NCBI RefSeq assembly: GCF_000971135.1
Contig: NZ_BBLW01000005.1
Coordinates: 124,001 to 188,000, forward strand
Reading direction: 5' to 3'
Origin: Demequina phytophila
GTDB lineage: Bacteria > Actinomycetota > Actinomycetes > Actinomycetales > Demequinaceae
Length of the DNA: 64,000 nucleotides
Made by a program: the position numbers and the translations under genes. Positions 17,571 through 26,253 of the stretch are shown one piece after another (the stretch's first letter is position 1; every line of letters begins with the position of its first letter). The notes beneath the pieces were generated by a model, which was not told the origin of the DNA, searched no databases, and was given only the letters and a program-made list of their open reading frames with translations.

Positions 17571-18527
17571 TCAGTTGTCGGTGCGGCCCGAGATGATCTC
17601 GTCCCAGGTGGGGGCGCGGTACGCGGGCTTCTCCTTGGGCTCCGCGTCGGCCTCGGGGGCAGGCGTGTCCGCGTCCTGTTCAACCTCGGGGACGTCGCCC
17701 GTCGCGGGGGACCACATGGCTGGCGCCGCGGGCTCGGGCTCAGGCTCGGGCTCAGGCTCGGGCTCAGGCTCGCGCTCCTGCTCGTCCACCACCTCGGCCT
17801 CGGGCTGCGCGGGGGCCAGCGGAAGCCCGAACGCCGGGGTGTTGCCGACGATCGGCTCGGCGATGGGCATGAGGAACGGCTGCGTCGCCTCGGACTCGTC
17901 CTCCTCGTCGAGCACGGGCTGGGGTGCGGTGCGCTCACCCATGACCGTGTCGACCACCGTGCGCAGCGCCTCCGCGAGCACCTCGGCGGGGAGCGCGGGC
18001 CCGGCGACGGCCATCTCGGGGGTCGCGGGCAGCTGGACCAGGCCGCTGGGCACGCCCCACTCGGCGAGCTCGCGCTGCATCACGTAGAACACGTGGTTCG
18101 CCAAGCCGGTGCCGGCGTTGAGCGACAGCCGCGCGGGCAGACCCCGCGCCTCGAGCGCCGCCACGATCTCCTTCGCGGGAAGCGTCGACCACAGCGCGGC
18201 GGACGCGCCCTCGACCACCGGTGCGTCGACCGGCTGGACGCCGTGAGCGTCGGGGACCGCGGCATCGTCCAGATTGACCGCCAGCCGCTCGACCGTCACG
18301 GCCGGCGCGCCCGGGTTGGTCGCGACCACGATGACCGCGTCGGGCAGGTGCTTCGCCACGGACGCCCGCAGCCGTCGCGCCGCCTCCTTGTACACGGGCG
18401 CGAGCTCGCGATGCACGATCTCGGCGGACCCGTGCCACGTCTCGGCCAGGATCCGGACGGCGTCGGCGGAGGCCTCGGCGGTCGCACCGGGCATCGGCTC
18501 GAAGGAGGTGATGAGCACGCGTGACAT
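17571..18527 (-). CDS. Pyroglutamyl-peptidase-I-like protein, catalytic residues lost, with acidic Pro-Glu tail
   Basis: The first 200 residues align with pyrrolidone-carboxylate peptidase (Pcp): SFEPM for GFEPF, TVERLAVNLDDA with the conserved glutamate E80, and NAGTGLANHVFY. The nucleophile that should be in AGTxxCNH is alanine (A143). The histidine of the GFxHVPYLPEQ block is glutamine (Q165, GLVQLPATPEM). Two of the Glu-Cys-His triad are thus missing, so peptidase activity is unlikely. Residues 205-318 are an acidic low-complexity tail with a (PE)n run near 17736-17775. The frame is intact, suggesting a retained non-enzymatic role. The ATG at 18527 has GGGGG close upstream. Confidence 0.75.
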   Translation of the reverse strand: MSRVLITSFEPMPGATAEASADAVRILAETWHGSAEIVHRELAPVYKEAARRLRASVAKHLPDAVIVVATNPGAPAVTVERLAVNLDDAAVPDAHGVQPVDAPVVEGASAALWSTLPAKEIVAALEARGLPARLSLNAGTGLANHVFYVMQRELAEWGVPSGLVQLPATPEMAVAGPALPAEVLAEALRTVVDTVMGERTAPQPVLDEEDESEATQPFLMPIAEPIVGNTPAFGLPLAPAQPEAEVVDEQEREPEPEPEPEPEPEPAAPAMWSPATGDVPEVEQDADTPAPEADAEPKEKPAYRAPTWDEIISGRTDN

Positions 18528-18620
18528 GCCCCCAGGGTAGGCCGTGGCGGTGACAGCGCGGGGCAGGTACGAGGGTGTGACAACGCCCACACCGGACTTT
18601 GCGGCGCGCGTGCGCATCCG

Positions 18621-18626
18621 TACGCT
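18621..18626 (+). promoter_or_regulatory. -10 element (TACGCT) of the leaderless GGDEF gene
   Basis: TACGCT, six bases, then the GTG start at 18633. No ribosome-binding site precedes the start. The region is divergent from the Pcp-like gene. Confidence 0.5.
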
Positions 18627-18632
18627 GACCGG

Positions 18633-19841
18633 GTGATCGATCCGATGAGCGTGCGCCTCGCGCTCGCCATCGTGGTCGCCCTGGCCGCCGTCCACACCGT
18701 GATCGTGCTGCGGCGGACGTCGGGGGCGCCCATCCTCGCGTGGTGGGCCCGCGCGCTCGTCGCCTATGGCGCCAGCACCGTCCTGTTCATGGGCAACGGC
18801 TCCGCCCTCCAGGCCATCACCGTCCCGTTGGCGAACACCGCCGGCGTGCTCGGCGGAGTGCTGGTGCTGCGCGCCGCGCGTTCGGTGCGCGGCGCGACCC
18901 TCTCGCGGTGGGTCACCGTCCCCGCGGTCCTGGGCGCGTTGGCGACCGGTGGGCTCGGGGATCCCGCACACGAGACCTGGGCGGGCGGCGCGTACTTCCT
19001 CGCGGCGATGGGCGCCACGGTGGGTGCGGCAAGCGCCGAGATGTGGCGCATGTGGCGGCTCGGGGACGATGCTGCGGCCGGGTCGGGCGCGTCCGCACGC
19101 GGCGCGCTCCTCACCTTCGCGGCCGCCGCCACCGTCTACGCGCTGTTCTACGGCGTCCGGCTGGTCGCCTTCGTCACCGAGGGCCCCGACAGCGACCTCT
19201 TCCAGACCGTCGGCGGGACCGGCCAGACCACCCTGGTGCTCATCGCGACGGTCACCGCGGTCACCCTGGCGGCCGCGCACCTCGCGGAGGCCTCCCAGCG
19301 CGAGGACCTGCACCGCCGCGCGACCACCGACGACCTGACCGGGGTGCTGGGGCGCGCGGAGCTGCTCGCCCGGGCGGAGGTCATCGTCGCGGACCGGGCC
19401 GCGTCAGGCCGCTGTGCCGTCGTGGTCTCCGACCTCGACTTCTTCAAGCGCGTCAACGACACCCACGGCCACGCCGAGGGCGACCGCGCGCTCGTCGCGT
19501 TCGCTCGCGCATGGCAGGCGGAGCTGGGCGCGGCCGACGTCGTGGGCCGCCTGGGTGGCGACGAGTTCGTCGCGGTGCTCGTCGGCGCCACGGCAGACGA
19601 GGCGGCGGCGCGGGCCGATGCGGTCACGCGGCGATTCGTGGCGGCGCCGGAGCTCGAGGTCGCGCATGGAGGCGGATCCGGCGCGGAATCACCGACCGCC
19701 AGCCACGGCGTCGCGGCCGCGGAGCCCGGAGTCGGGTTCGCGGACCTGCTCGCCCGCGCAGACGCCGCGCTCTACGAGGCGAAGGCGGCCGGCCGCAACA
19801 CGGTGCGCGTCCACCGTGGCGCGCCGGAGCCCGCCGCCTGA
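18633..19841 (+). CDS. Membrane diguanylate cyclase (GGDEF)
   Basis: A 402-residue protein with six to seven hydrophobic segments in the first 215 residues and a cytoplasmic GGDEF domain in the rest. The cyclase domain has ATTDDLTGVLGRAELLARAE, VVSDLDFFKRVNDTHGHAEGD (metal and GTP contacts) and the active-site loop RLGGDEFVAVL. All signature residues are present, so c-di-GMP synthesis is expected. No RxxD inhibitory site is seen at the usual distance before GGDEF. There is no EAL domain. The input stimulus of the membrane part is unknown. The gene stands alone with its own promoter. Confidence 0.88.
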   Translation: MIDPMSVRLALAIVVALAAVHTVIVLRRTSGAPILAWWARALVAYGASTVLFMGNGSALQAITVPLANTAGVLGGVLVLRAARSVRGATLSRWVTVPAVLGALATGGLGDPAHETWAGGAYFLAAMGATVGAASAEMWRMWRLGDDAAAGSGASARGALLTFAAAATVYALFYGVRLVAFVTEGPDSDLFQTVGGTGQTTLVLIATVTAVTLAAAHLAEASQREDLHRRATTDDLTGVLGRAELLARAEVIVADRAASGRCAVVVSDLDFFKRVNDTHGHAEGDRALVAFARAWQAELGAADVVGRLGGDEFVAVLVGATADEAAARADAVTRRFVAAPELEVAHGGGSGAESPTASHGVAAAEPGVGFADLLARADAALYEAKAAGRNTVRVHRGAPEPAA

Positions 19842-19884
19842 CAGGTCGCCGCCGGTCGGCGCGACACGCGGGCGACCACAGTGC

Positions 19885-19913
19885 TTGACGCGGGACGCGG
19901 CTGCCCGTAGCGT
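19885..19913 (+). promoter_or_regulatory. Promoter of the ABC importer operon (TTGACG-N17-TAGCGT)
   Basis: The -35 hexamer TTGACG (19885-19890) and the -10 hexamer TAGCGT (19908-19913) are separated by exactly 17 bases. Transcription would start near 19920, immediately before the palindrome at 19923-19940 and about 54 bases before the ATG of the binding-protein gene. Confidence 0.6.
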
Positions 19914-19922
19914 CACCCGTAA

Positions 19923-19940
19923 CCTGAATCACCTTTCAGG
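19923..19940. promoter_or_regulatory. Palindromic operator candidate just downstream of the promoter
   Basis: CCTGAA-N6-TTCAGG forms a perfect 6-bp dyad. Its position at about +3 to +20 of the predicted transcript suits repression by a dimeric regulator. The TetR-family protein encoded at 26240-26887 in the same operon is the obvious candidate. That pairing is inferred. Confidence 0.45.
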
Positions 19941-19973
19941 TACGCAACTTTCAACGGCGAAAGGGCAGTCCCC

Positions 19974-21194
19974 ATGCGTAAAGAGAAGGCAGCGCTCATC
20001 GGCGCCGTAGCCGCGTTGACTACCATCCTGGCAGCCTGCGCACCCACCGCCGAGTCTCCCGGCGCCGAGCCGTCGAGCTCGTCCTCCACCTCGGCGGGGA
20101 CGTCCCAGGCGACCGAGGTCACCGTCGGCGTCATCACCAGCGAGTCGGGAGTCCTCGCCGGGTACGGCGAGCAGTTCCTGTCGGGCTTCGAGGCCGGTCT
20201 CGACTACGCGACCGACGGCACGAACATGGTCGGCGACACGACCATCGTGATCGAGAACCGCGACGACGCGGGCGACGCTGACAAGGCCGTGACGGCCGCG
20301 AAGGAGCTCATCGGCTCGGGTGTCGACATCCTCACGGGCACGGTCTCGTCGGGCGTCGCGCTCGCCGTCGCCGAGCAGGCCGCCCAGAATCAGGTGCTCT
20401 ACATCTCGGGAGCCGCCGCGGCGGACGCGATCACCGGGATCAACGACTACACCTTCCGGTCCGGCCGTCAGAGCGCACAGGATGTCGCGACGGCGGGTGC
20501 GTTCCTCGACGACGTCGAGGGCAAGAAGGTCCTCGTGTTCGCGCAGGACTCGGCCTTCGGTCAGGGCAACGTCGCGGCGGTCGACGCGATCCTCGGCGGA
20601 CAGGGCGCCGAGGTCTCGTCGATCCTCGTCGCGGAGGACATCACCGAGTTCACGACCTTCGCGCAGCAGGTGCTCGACGCCAAGCCGGACCTCGTCTTCG
20701 TGGCCTGGGCGGGTGCGACCTCGGGTGCGATGTGGCAGTCGATGAGCCAGCAGGGCGTGCTCGACGAGGTTCCGGTGGTGACCGGCCTGGGCGATGTCGC
20801 CACGTACGGCGCGTACGGCGAAGCCTCGGAGTCGATCAAGTTCCTCAACCACTACTTCGCGGGCGCGACCGACAACGAGGTCAACGCGGCGATGGTGGAG
20901 CACATCGAGGGCGCCGGCGGCACCGCCGACCTGTTCAGCCCCGACGGCTTCAACGCGGCGCTCATGGTGGTCCAGGCCATCGAGGAGGGTGCAGGCGACG
21001 TCGACGCCATGATCGCGGCGCTCGAGGGCTTCTCGTTCGAAGGCCCGAAGGGCACGATGACGGTCCGCGAGAGCGACCACGCGCTCCTGCAGGACATGTT
21101 CCAGGTGCGGCTCGTCGCCGACGGCGACTCCTTCTCGCCCGAGCTCGTCGCGACCGTCCCGGCCGCGGACGTCGCGCCGGCCGAGGCGGGGTAG
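19974..21194 (+). CDS. ABC importer substrate-binding lipoprotein (branched-chain amino acid / amide type)
   Basis: Extracellular receptor of the importer encoded downstream. The 406-residue protein starts with a lipoprotein signal ending LAAC (Cys22), followed by a Ser/Ala-rich linker. It continues with a type-I periplasmic-binding fold (VTVGVITSESGVLAGYGEQF, then LTGTVSSGVALAVAEQAAQ, then DSAFGQGNVAAVDAI) of the LivJ/AmiC kind (Peripla_BP_6). Family members bind amino acids, amides, urea or aromatic and aliphatic acids. The acyl-CoA synthetase and hydrolases in the same operon favour an organic acid or ester rather than an amino acid here, which is an inference. Confidence 0.88.
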   Translation: MRKEKAALIGAVAALTTILAACAPTAESPGAEPSSSSSTSAGTSQATEVTVGVITSESGVLAGYGEQFLSGFEAGLDYATDGTNMVGDTTIVIENRDDAGDADKAVTAAKELIGSGVDILTGTVSSGVALAVAEQAAQNQVLYISGAAAADAITGINDYTFRSGRQSAQDVATAGAFLDDVEGKKVLVFAQDSAFGQGNVAAVDAILGGQGAEVSSILVAEDITEFTTFAQQVLDAKPDLVFVAWAGATSGAMWQSMSQQGVLDEVPVVTGLGDVATYGAYGEASESIKFLNHYFAGATDNEVNAAMVEHIEGAGGTADLFSPDGFNAALMVVQAIEEGAGDVDAMIAALEGFSFEGPKGTMTVRESDHALLQDMFQVRLVADGDSFSPELVATVPAADVAPAEAG

Positions 21195-21202
21195 ACGGAC
21201 CC

Positions 21203-21967
21203 ATGAGCACCGCAGTCCCGTCCGCGCTCCGCATCGAGGGTCTCGGCCTGAAGATCGGCGGCGCCACCATCCTCGACGGCATCGACCTCGACATCCCGCC
21301 CGGCTCGCTCGTCGGCGTCATCGGCCCCAACGGGGCCGGCAAGACGACGCTCTTCAACGCGATCTCCGGGGTGGTGACGCCGACGTCGGGCCGCGTGCTG
21401 ATGGACGACCGCGACATCACGGCGACCTCGGTCGCCGCGAGGGCGCGGGCGGGGCTCGGTCGCACGTTCCAGACCTCGAGCAACTTCCCCCGGCTGAGCG
21501 TGCTCGAGAACGTCCGGGTCGCCGCACAGGCCGCCCGTGGCGGCAGCTACTCGTTGCTGCGCTTCCCACGCGGGGACGATGCGGCCACTGCGGCCGCACG
21601 CGACGCCCTCGCCCAGGTCGGGCTCGAGCACCGCGCTCACGCCCCGGCCGGGGACATCTCGCACGGCGACAAGCGCAAGCTCGAGATCGCGGTGCTGCTC
21701 GCCACCGATGCCCGGCTCGTCCTCCTCGACGAGCCCATGGCAGGCGTGGGATCGGGCGATGTCCCCGGCCTGGTCGAGCGCATCCGCGACCTGCATCGGG
21801 TCAAGGGCTGCACCGTCCTCATGGTCGAGCACCACCTCGAGGTCCTCATGGGCCTCGTCGAGAAGGTCGCGGTGCTCGTGGCGGGTCGCATCGTCGCCTT
21901 CGACACGCCGGAACGGATCATGGCCGACCCCCGGGTTCAGGCCGCCTACCTGGGGAGCGCCGCATGA
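21203..21967 (+). CDS. ABC importer ATPase, LivG-like
   Basis: A 254-residue nucleotide-binding subunit. It has Walker A GPNGAGKTTLFN near residue 36, Q-loop GRTFQTSSNFPRLS, the signature in the variant form ISHGDKRKLEIA used by this subfamily, Walker B LVLLDEPMAGVG, and H-loop VEHHLEVL. The LivG class binds one of the two permeases. It starts nine bases after the binding-protein stop and overlaps the next ATPase by four bases. It contains a GACGATGC motif near 21585. Confidence 0.92.
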   Translation: MSTAVPSALRIEGLGLKIGGATILDGIDLDIPPGSLVGVIGPNGAGKTTLFNAISGVVTPTSGRVLMDDRDITATSVAARARAGLGRTFQTSSNFPRLSVLENVRVAAQAARGGSYSLLRFPRGDDAATAAARDALAQVGLEHRAHAPAGDISHGDKRKLEIAVLLATDARLVLLDEPMAGVGSGDVPGLVERIRDLHRVKGCTVLMVEHHLEVLMGLVEKVAVLVAGRIVAFDTPERIMADPRVQAAYLGSAA

Positions 21968-22683
21968 GCGCCATCCTCGAGGTCGAGGGCCTCCACGCGT
22001 CCATCAACGGCCAGCAGGTGGTCGAGGACGTCTCCTTCGCGGTCCCCGCCACCGGCATCACCGCGGTGCTCGGTCGCAACGGCGTCGGCAAGACGTCAAC
22101 GATCCGCGCGATCCTCGGCCTCATCGATCGCGCCGGCGAGGTGCGTCTCGCGGGCGAGCGCATCGACGGCTTGCGCACCCACCGCATCGTCCGCAAGGGC
22201 GTCGGCTATGTGCCCGAGGACCGCGAGGTCTTCGGAAGCCTCACCGTCGAGGAGAACCTCCAGCTCGCGGTCCGCCAGCGCCAGCCGCGCCGCGACCTCG
22301 TGGACTCGCTGTTCCCCGACCTGGTGCAGCGGCGCCGCCAGATGGCGGGCACGCTCTCGGGCGGCCAGCAGCAGATGGTCTCGCTCGCTCGCGCGCTGCT
22401 CAACGACAACCGCCTGCTGCTCGTCGACGAGCCGACCAAGGGTCTCGCACCCCTCATCGTCGACCAGGTCGCCGACGCGCTCGAGGAGGCGTCCACCACC
22501 GTGCCCATCCTCCTGGTCGAGCAGAACCTCGACGTCGTGCGCCGTCTCGCCACCGACGCGATCGTCATCAGCGACGGCCGCGTGGTCCACACGGGTCGCG
22601 CCGCGGACATCCTCGGCGACGAGGCCCTCACTCATCGCCTCCTCGGCGTCGGCGTCGCTCCCGCGGCGGGAGGCGCCCGATGA
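21964..22683 (+). CDS. ABC importer ATPase, LivF-like
   Basis: A 239-residue second ATPase of the heterodimeric pair. It shows Walker A GRNGVGKTSTIRA, the family-typical YVPEDREVFGSLTVEENL Q-loop region, signature LSGGQQQMVSLARAL, Walker B LLVDEPTKGLAP and H-loop VEQNLDVV. It overlaps the LivG-like gene at its start and the LivH-like permease at its end by four bases each. The two-ATPase, two-permease composition defines the HAAT (branched-chain) importer class. Confidence 0.93.
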   Translation: MSAILEVEGLHASINGQQVVEDVSFAVPATGITAVLGRNGVGKTSTIRAILGLIDRAGEVRLAGERIDGLRTHRIVRKGVGYVPEDREVFGSLTVEENLQLAVRQRQPRRDLVDSLFPDLVQRRRQMAGTLSGGQQQMVSLARALLNDNRLLLVDEPTKGLAPLIVDQVADALEEASTTVPILLVEQNLDVVRRLATDAIVISDGRVVHTGRAADILGDEALTHRLLGVGVAPAAGGAR

Positions 22684-23558
22684 GCACGCTGGTCCTGGTC
22701 CTGCTCACCGGCGTCGGTCTCGGCGCCCTGTACTTCCTCGTCGCCTCGGGTCTCAGCCTGATCTACGGACTCATGCACGTCCTCAACTTCGCGCACGGCG
22801 CGTTCCTCACCCTCGGCGCCTTCATGGGATTCGAGGTGGCGCGGCGGCTCGACTCCACCTCCTGGTGGGCGTTCGCCGTGTCGATCCTGGTCGGCGGCCT
22901 CGTCGGCGCGGGCGTCGCGGCGCTCACCGAGCTCGCGCTCATCCGACCGCTGTACGAACGGCACATCGAGCAGGTCCTCGTCACCGTCGGCCTCGCGTTC
23001 GCCGCGGTCGCCCTGTTCGAGGGGATCTGGGGCTCCGATCCCATCTACATCCAGGCGCCCGCGTGGATGCGGGAGACCACCGGCGTGCTCGGCGCGCAGG
23101 TGCCGAACACCTATTGGGTGCTCATGGCGGCGGCCACCGCGCTGCTGATCTCTCTCGTGGTGTTCCTCCGCTACACCCGCTTCGGCACGATCATCCGCGC
23201 CGGCGTCGAGAACCGCGCCATGGTGACCGCGCTCGGGATCGACGTGCGCACCGCGTTCCTGCTGGTCTTCGCGATCGGCGGCTCGGCCGCCGGCGTGGGT
23301 GGTGTCCTCGCCGCCCACTACACCGGCTACGTGTCCGCACACCTCGGCTCGACGCTGCTGATCTTCGCGTTCATCGTCACGGTCATCGGCGGGCTGGGCT
23401 CGCTGCCGGGCGCGGCCATCGCGTCAGTCCTGGTCGCAGTGCTGCAGCAGTTTGCGAACTACTACCTGGGCGGCACGGGCGACATCATCGTCGTGGTCGC
23501 ACTCGCAGGGGTGCTCCTCGTGCGACCGTCCGGCCTTCTCGGAAGGAGGTTCGCATGA
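22680..23558 (+). CDS. ABC importer permease, LivH-like
   Basis: A 292-residue membrane protein with eight or so hydrophobic segments. GLSLIYGLMHVLNFAHGAFLTLGAF near the N-terminus is the hallmark of LivH permeases. YTRFGTIIRAGVENRAMVTALGID is the coupling-helix region that contacts the ATPase. The stop overlaps the LivM-like start (ATGA), with GGAAGGAGG just upstream of that start. It forms the inner-membrane channel with the next gene. Confidence 0.92.
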   Translation: MSTLVLVLLTGVGLGALYFLVASGLSLIYGLMHVLNFAHGAFLTLGAFMGFEVARRLDSTSWWAFAVSILVGGLVGAGVAALTELALIRPLYERHIEQVLVTVGLAFAAVALFEGIWGSDPIYIQAPAWMRETTGVLGAQVPNTYWVLMAAATALLISLVVFLRYTRFGTIIRAGVENRAMVTALGIDVRTAFLLVFAIGGSAAGVGGVLAAHYTGYVSAHLGSTLLIFAFIVTVIGGLGSLPGAAIASVLVAVLQQFANYYLGGTGDIIVVVALAGVLLVRPSGLLGRRFA

Positions 23559-24706
23559 CAACCGCCGTCGCGGCCGCGCGCCGCGTCCCCGTCCCGCTGC
23601 TCGTCGGAGTCGGGCTCGTCGTCCTCATGGTCTGCCTGCCGCTGCTCAACCTCTCGGTGCCCGGCGTCCTGCCGACGCCGACCTACCAGCCCGGCACCCT
23701 CGCGCTGCTGTCGCTCGCGATGATCTTCGCGGCCCTCGCACTGAGCTACAACATGCTCCTCGGCACCGCCGGGATGCTCTCGTTCGGCCACGCGCTCTAC
23801 TTCGGCGCCGGCGCGTACGGGCTCGGCATCGGCCTCGAGAACCTCGGGGTCCCGCTATGGCCGGGGGTCTTCATCGCACTCATCGGCGGGCTCGTCATCG
23901 CGCTCGTGACAGGGGCGGTGTCGATGCGCGTGTCCGGCATCCCGTTCGCGATGGTGACGCTCGCGTTCGCCCAGGCCGGATCGGTGCTGGTGCGACGCAA
24001 CTCCGCCGTCACGGGCGGGGAGGAGGGCCTCAGCCTCAACACGGACGGCGTGCCCGACTGGCTGGTCGGCGTGGTGAACACCCGGAACCTGTACTGGGCG
24101 ACGCTCGCGGTGCTCGTGCTCGTGTACCTCGTGTCCGTGTGGGTCGACCGGTCGCGGCTGGGGCACCTCGCACGCGCGACCCGCGAGAACGAGCTGCGCG
24201 TCCGGGTGCTCGGGCTCGAGCCGTCGCGCGCCCGCCTGCTCGTCTTCGTCATCGCCGCGTTGTGCGCCTCCCTGGTCGGCGTCGCGTACATGCTGCTCCA
24301 GTCAGGGACCGTGCCGCGATCCGTCTCGACGGACCTCACCATCACGGTGCTCGTCATCGTGGTGCTGGGCGGCGTGGGTTACCGGTGGGGTGCGATCGTG
24401 GGCGGTGTGGTCTACACGATCCTCGACCAGCGCCTCACGGTGCTCGCCGGCTCCGACGCGATCGCGTCGCTGCCGTCGGTGCTGCGCGTGCCGCTGTCCG
24501 AGCCGCTCTTCATCCTCGGCGTGCTGTTCATCCTCGTGGTGATGTTCCTGCCCGGCGGCATCGCCGGCACCGTCGACTCGTGGATGAGCCGTCGCCGGTC
24601 CGGCCGCGCGCACGGGGCACCCGTGGTGTCGGACGATGCGCCGGCCGGGCGCGTCGAGGGCGCGGAGCAGGTCCTGGAGACGGCGGGGCAGGAGGCGCGG
24701 TCGTGA
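23555..24706 (+). CDS. ABC importer permease, LivM-like
   Basis: A 383-residue membrane protein. LALSYNMLLGTAGMLSFGHALYFGAGAY is the LivM signature. RLGHLARATRENELRVRVLGLEP is the cytoplasmic coupling loop. The C-terminus carries about 45 extra hydrophilic residues (SRRRSGRAHGAPVVSDDAPAG and on) beyond the last membrane segment, longer than usual. The stop overlaps the GTG of the acyl-CoA synthetase gene. Confidence 0.92.
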   Translation: MTTAVAAARRVPVPLLVGVGLVVLMVCLPLLNLSVPGVLPTPTYQPGTLALLSLAMIFAALALSYNMLLGTAGMLSFGHALYFGAGAYGLGIGLENLGVPLWPGVFIALIGGLVIALVTGAVSMRVSGIPFAMVTLAFAQAGSVLVRRNSAVTGGEEGLSLNTDGVPDWLVGVVNTRNLYWATLAVLVLVYLVSVWVDRSRLGHLARATRENELRVRVLGLEPSRARLLVFVIAALCASLVGVAYMLLQSGTVPRSVSTDLTITVLVIVVLGGVGYRWGAIVGGVVYTILDQRLTVLAGSDAIASLPSVLRVPLSEPLFILGVLFILVVMFLPGGIAGTVDSWMSRRRSGRAHGAPVVSDDAPAGRVEGAEQVLETAGQEARS

Positions 24707-26253
24707 ACGCCCCGCACACCGTCGGACGGTGGCTCGTCGACAGCGCCGCGCGTTCACCGGAGCGTATCGCCATCGATGACCGTGGCCTCACCGTCGACTA
24801 CAGGTCGCTGGCCGACCGGGCAGTCTCGCTCGCCGCCCGGTTGCGCGACGGCGGCTACGGTCCCGGCGACCGGATCGCGACCGTGTCCGCGAGCTCGGCC
24901 GACCATGTGGTGCTGTTCTTCGGATGCGCCCTCGCGGGGATCGCGTTCGTCCCGCTGTCGTGGCGGCTCACAGCCGAGGAGCTGTCCCGGCTGCTGAGCA
25001 GCTCCCGACCGGCGATCGTGGCCGCGGACGACGAGCATGCGACGCTGGTGGCCGAGGCCATGCAGATCGCGAACGGGGACGACCAGGCCCCGCCGGTCGC
25101 GATGCTCGGCAGCGCCGGCATCGAGGCGCGCGTGCCGGCCTCGGGCCGCACCGACACGGCGCGCGCGGTCCGCGACGACGACGCGCTCCTCATCGTGTAC
25201 ACGTCGGGGTCCGAGGCGGAGCCCAAGGGTGCGATCCTCACGCACGAGGGCTGCTTCTGGAACAACCTCGCGCTCGCGGGCGCGCTGCCGCTCGACGAGG
25301 ACGACGTGGTGCTCGCGATGCTCCCTCAGTTCCACGTGGCCGCGTGGAACGTGCAGCCGCTGCTCGCGTGGTGGCGCGGCGCCACCGTGGTGCTGGAGAG
25401 CACGTTCCAGCCGTCCCGCGTGCTGCGGCTCATCGCCGAGCGCGGTGTCACGTGCACGATGGGAGTGCCGACGCAGTACCGGCTGCTCGCGGACGACCCG
25501 GGCTGGGATGCGGCGGACGTGTCCTCGCTGCGGCTCGCCGTGGTCGGTGGTGCGACCGCCGCCCCGGACCTGCTCGCGGCCTGGGCCGACCGCGGTGTCA
25601 CGCTCACGGCGGGGTACGGCCTCACGGAGGCGGGCCCGAACGTACTGTGCCTGGCCGCTGCGGAGGCATCGCGTCACCCGGGGGCCGTCGGTCGTCCCTA
25701 CCCTCACGTCGAGGTGAGGCTCGTCGACCCGGAGAGCGGGCTCACGCTCGACGGCCCGGCGACCGGCGAGCTCCAGGTCCACGGCCCCAGCGTGTTCGCC
25801 GGCTATCTGGGCGACCCCGGGGCCACCGCCCGGGCGCTCGACCACGGCTGGCTGCGCACCGGAGACCTCGCGGCGCGTGACGCCTCGGGCGTGTACCGGG
25901 TGGTCGACCGGCTCAAGGACATCTACATCTCCGGCGGTGAGAATGTCGCGCCTGCGGAGGTCGAGCGCGCGCTCGAGCAGCATCCGCTCGTCGAGGCGGC
26001 GGCGGTGGTCGGGGTGCCCGACCCGGTGTGGGGAGAGCGCGGGGTCGCGTTCGTGCAGCCGCGCGCAGGCTCTCTCGTGTCCGACGATGAGCTCCTCGCG
26101 CACGCCCGCCACCACCTCGCCGGTTTCAAGGTCCCGGTGCGGATCGTCCTCGTCGACGAGCTCCCGCGCACCGGTTCGCAGAAGGTTCGCCGCACGCTCC
26201 TGCGGGATCGCGCGGCACGAGCAGCGAAGGAGGCGTCCGATGAGCGTCGATGA
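24703..26253 (+). CDS. Acyl-CoA synthetase (AMP-forming, class I adenylate-forming enzyme)
   Basis: Activates a carboxylic acid to its CoA thioester using ATP. The 516-residue protein has the P-loop-like YTSGSEAEPKGAILTH, which departs from the usual TSGTTGxPKG; the A5 motif GYGLTEAGPN; A7 GWLRTGDLA; A8 DRLKDIYISGGENVAPAEVE; and the catalytic lysine near the end in PRTGSQKVRR. FadD3/FadK-like enzymes for alkyl or aryl acids look closest. The acid is not predictable. The GTG overlaps the permease stop and the 3' end overlaps the TetR gene by 14 bases, so it belongs to the importer operon. Confidence 0.88.
   Translation: MNAPHTVGRWLVDSAARSPERIAIDDRGLTVDYRSLADRAVSLAARLRDGGYGPGDRIATVSASSADHVVLFFGCALAGIAFVPLSWRLTAEELSRLLSSSRPAIVAADDEHATLVAEAMQIANGDDQAPPVAMLGSAGIEARVPASGRTDTARAVRDDDALLIVYTSGSEAEPKGAILTHEGCFWNNLALAGALPLDEDDVVLAMLPQFHVAAWNVQPLLAWWRGATVVLESTFQPSRVLRLIAERGVTCTMGVPTQYRLLADDPGWDAADVSSLRLAVVGGATAAPDLLAAWADRGVTLTAGYGLTEAGPNVLCLAAAEASRHPGAVGRPYPHVEVRLVDPESGLTLDGPATGELQVHGPSVFAGYLGDPGATARALDHGWLRTGDLAARDASGVYRVVDRLKDIYISGGENVAPAEVERALEQHPLVEAAAVVGVPDPVWGERGVAFVQPRAGSLVSDDELLAHARHHLAGFKVPVRIVLVDELPRTGSQKVRRTLLRDRAARAAKEASDERR

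Noticed and set aside
17736..17775. Hexanucleotide-like repeat as a phase-variable tract
   Set aside because: The unit encodes Pro-Glu in frame, and changes by whole units would not shift the frame. Coding low complexity is sufficient.
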